Origin: Prochlorococcus sp. AG-335-A05
GTDB lineage: Bacteria > Cyanobacteriota > Cyanobacteriia > PCC-6307 > Cyanobiaceae
Direction of reading: 5' to 3'
NCBI GenBank assembly: GCA_003282425.1
Contig: QBZF01000001.1
Coordinates: 1-64,000, forward strand
DNA: 64,000 nt
In this document: positions 61,334 through 64,000 of the stretch, piece by piece
Layout: each line of letters opens with the position of its first letter
Numbering within the stretch: the stretch's first letter is position 1
Notes under the pieces: generated by a model
Database searches by the model: none
Told to the model about the DNA's origin: nothing
The model's input: only the letters and a program-made list of their open reading frames with translations
Position numbers and translations under genes: made by a program

Positions 61334-63373
61334 CTAATTTTTAAAATTATACTTATCGGTAGTAAATAATTTCCAGTCTCCTTTCCCATTTAATTCTAAA
61401 ATATTCTCATGAAAATCCTTTAAACTTGGCCTATGACCAACGCTTATCAACGATAATTCCCTATCTCTTAAGAGATTATATAGTTTTTTTTCAGTTTTAA
61501 TATCGAGTGCACTAGTTGCTTCATCTAGCACAGCAAATCTCGGAGAATTCAGTAGTAATCTAGCAAAGGCTAATCTTTGCTGTTCTCCTAATGAAAGTAT
61601 TCTTGGCCAATCTTGTTTGATGTCAAGGTTAGGATATCTATCAACAATAGAATTTAAATTTACTTCATTAAGAACAGAAATTAAGTGGTCATCACTAAAT
61701 TTCTCAACTTCTGTTGGATAACATAATTGTTCCCTTAAAGAACCTAATAGCATATATGGTTTTTGAGGTATAAATAGCAAATCACCTGTTTTTGGCTTTT
61801 TAATTGATCCTTGATTGGGTTCCCATAATCCACTGATCATTCTTAATAAAGATGTTTTGCCACAACCAGATGGGCCTACTACTAATAATGATTGATTTGT
61901 TTCGATACTCAGATTTAAATTTTTGATGATAGCTTTATCAGATCCAGGTGGGTAAAGATCAGCATCGTTGATAAGGATAGAAGAATAATCTAAAATTATA
62001 TTTTGATTGTCTATCGGTTTGTTTTGACTGATACTTTCAACTTTTGACTGAAAACCCTCTAATCTTCCAATTCCAGCTGTGAACTTTGCTAGTTCCTCTA
62101 TTTGATTAACTATAAAAAACAGCGAACCTTCTACCATTCCAAATGCAAAGCTTGCCTGAATAAATCGACCATAATCAATATCTCCTCTAAAATAAGGAAT
62201 TGCCATTATTAGATATGGAAAGAAGTTGCCCGCATAATTAATAGAACGTCTCATTACATCAATAATTACCCTCCAAATTATTAGTAAGTTAAAGTTTCTT
62301 ACCACTTCTCCTAATCTTCTCTCTGTTTCACTTTTTTCTGGTTTTTCACCTGAATAAAAAGCTATGGATTCAGCATTATCTCTAATATGCACTAATCCAT
62401 ATCTGAAATCTGCCTCATACCTAAGTTGATCGAAATCAATTTTTACAAGATTTTTTCCAGCAATTAAAAGGATAGCAGTAGCAAATGCTGCGTATCCAAA
62501 TAATGAAAAGGTTAATGTCGTACTAATACTCCATAAAATGAGAATGTTCAGAGAAAAAGTAAGAAGTGCATCAAAAACTCCCAGAGTAAAGGATAAGCTT
62601 TGACCAGTAAAAGCTCTTGTATCATCTGTTATTCGTTGGTCAGGATTATCTACATCAGTTTGCTCTTCATCATTAGGATTTAGTTGGTAGTATGCCTTAT
62701 TCGTCATATAGTCTTTAACTAAGCTTTTTGAAAGCCAATCTCTCCAAATTATTCCTAATTTATAGGTAAAAAATATTTGAGAAACCCTAATTGGGAGTGC
62801 TATAGCAAAGCAACAAGCATAGATTCCTAAAATTCTATAAAATCCATCTTCTTGTTTTTCTACTAAAGCATTTGTTAAGTCTCTTGCAATAAATCCTATT
62901 CCTGCATTAATTCCATTTACTGCCAAAAGCATTAATACTATGACTGCCAGAAATAACCAATGAACCCATCTGCGATTCTTGAGTTGACGCCTTAAACTAA
63001 AAAAACTTCCTGAACCAATAAGAAATAATCCTGAAAACAATAATCCCCACCAGCCAGACCATATTGTATTAACAGTATTAACTACTCCTCCAAAGTATTT
63101 ATCAAGAAAAATAGGTTGAATGCTTTCAAAAAAACTAATTATGCCTGTAAGGACTACAAGAACAATACCTCCCACACAAAATAAAAGAGAGATTAAAAGC
63201 CATATAAATTGAAAGCCATTACATTGATCAATAGGTAAAAAAAATGGTTGGGCTAACCTTCTTAACTTTTGTAATTGATAAAATATTCTAGATTTATTTT
63301 GTACTACATTATTCATATTTTTTCTATATCTTTTTATTAAATAGATTATATCTTTATTATGATTATTGCCCAA
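61334..63373 (-). CDS. SbmA/BacA/ABCD-type ABC transporter (fused TM and ATPase)
   Basis: VVGPSGCGKTSLLRMISGLW; LSLGEQQRLAFARLLLNSPRFAVLDEATSALD; ABC_membrane_2-type TM domain. Confidence 0.9.
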   Translation of the reverse strand: MGNNHNKDIIYLIKRYRKNMNNVVQNKSRIFYQLQKLRRLAQPFFLPIDQCNGFQFIWLLISLLFCVGGIVLVVLTGIISFFESIQPIFLDKYFGGVVNTVNTIWSGWWGLLFSGLFLIGSGSFFSLRRQLKNRRWVHWLFLAVIVLMLLAVNGINAGIGFIARDLTNALVEKQEDGFYRILGIYACCFAIALPIRVSQIFFTYKLGIIWRDWLSKSLVKDYMTNKAYYQLNPNDEEQTDVDNPDQRITDDTRAFTGQSLSFTLGVFDALLTFSLNILILWSISTTLTFSLFGYAAFATAILLIAGKNLVKIDFDQLRYEADFRYGLVHIRDNAESIAFYSGEKPEKSETERRLGEVVRNFNLLIIWRVIIDVMRRSINYAGNFFPYLIMAIPYFRGDIDYGRFIQASFAFGMVEGSLFFIVNQIEELAKFTAGIGRLEGFQSKVESISQNKPIDNQNIILDYSSILINDADLYPPGSDKAIIKNLNLSIETNQSLLVVGPSGCGKTSLLRMISGLWEPNQGSIKKPKTGDLLFIPQKPYMLLGSLREQLCYPTEVEKFSDDHLISVLNEVNLNSIVDRYPNLDIKQDWPRILSLGEQQRLAFARLLLNSPRFAVLDEATSALDIKTEKKLYNLLRDRELSLISVGHRPSLKDFHENILELNGKGDWKLFTTDKYNFKN

Positions 63374-63641
63374 ATCCTATTAGTGAAAGTGCCCAATCAG
63401 GAAGATTTAGATACGTTAATAGTTTTAAATCAAATTCATGAACTTTTATAATCGACACATCCATAAGCCACCATATTAGAAAAGGTAAATTAAATAAAAT
63501 CTGTAGTTGCCATTTGTAAGTTAATACTTTCCAAATTTTAGTTAAAATTGACTTCTGTGATTCATCTAAACTCTCCCAATTTGTAGTTATTATTTCAAAT
63601 AAATTTTTAGATTTAGTATTGAGAGATTCTGGAGAATTCAT
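63363..63641 (-). CDS. Hypothetical membrane-associated protein
   Basis: 92-aa ORF overlapping the ABC transporter start. Confidence 0.6.
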   Translation of the reverse strand: MNSPESLNTKSKNLFEIITTNWESLDESQKSILTKIWKVLTYKWQLQILFNLPFLIWWLMDVSIIKVHEFDLKLLTYLNLPDWALSLIGFGQ

Positions 63642-63689
63642 GTTTAATTTTTTCTTATTTATAGCTAAAAAGAAACTCTTTTGAGAGTT

Positions 63690-64000
63690 TTAGCCAGGAG
63701 GCCAACTCATTTTTCTACCAGCTAAAAAATGTATATGCAAATGAAAAACTGTTTGTCCAGATTCTTCACCGGTATTAATAACTGTTCTCCAATTTTTTAA
63801 TTTCTTAGATTTGGCAATATTTTTTCCTATTAAAAGTAGATGTCCTAATAAATTTTTATCTTCCTCCAAACACTCGCATAAACTAACTAATGGTTTTTTA
63901 GGAATTACTAAAAAATGAACTGGAGCTTGTGAGGCAATATCATTAAATGCTATACAAAGCTCATCTTCATGAAGTTTTTCGCAGGGAATCTCACCATTTA
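63690..64000 (-). CDS. HIT-family (HINT-like) protein, truncated by window edge
   Basis: Minus strand reads GEIPCEKLHEDELCIAFNDIASQAPVHFLVIPKKPL...GQTVFHLHIHFLAGRKMSWPPG*; HxHxH triad present. Confidence 0.93.
   Translation of the reverse strand, partial: NGEIPCEKLHEDELCIAFNDIASQAPVHFLVIPKKPLVSLCECLEEDKNLLGHLLLIGKNIAKSKKLKNWRTVINTGEESGQTVFHLHIHFLAGRKMSWPPG

Overview
The window is AT-rich, densely packed cyanobacterial chromosome. Gene content and order (psbX-ycf66-hli, ftsY-rsbU-argH-RRM protein, a permuted tmRNA, an Hli protein, tandem flavodiiron proteins) fit a Prochlorococcus genome, probably high-light type. Most of it is housekeeping: nusB, ftsY, argH, dusA, msrB, grpE-dnaJ-tusA-rsgA, ybaB, murB/murC, gap2, thiL, efp-accB, pdxA, cbiD, guaA, a penicillin-binding protein, alaS, speA, ndk, thiO, gatB, coaE, argJ, smc, accC. 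I see no CRISPR array, intact prophage or transposase. The most unusual parts are: (1) a porin gene between an intact tRNA-Leu (anticodon AAG by my folding) and a duplicated, truncated 5' half of the same tRNA. The truncated copy keeps its leader, a -10-like box at the same 42-nt spacing, and a terminator-like hairpin, so it could be a tRNA-derived sRNA locus or integration scar. (2) A small accessory segment after argJ with an HNH gene split by an apparent -1 frameshift at an A6 run, three copies of a 23-bp direct repeat, and an orphan ParA-like gene overlapping a small membrane-protein gene. (3) A stand-alone LigD-phosphoesterase-like protein immediately upstream of smc. (4) An orphan Cas4/RecB-like PD-(D/E)XK protein after two intergenic hairpins. 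(5) A two-piece permuted tmRNA with tag ANKIVSFSRQTASVAA. All assignments come from reading the sequence; no database search was run.
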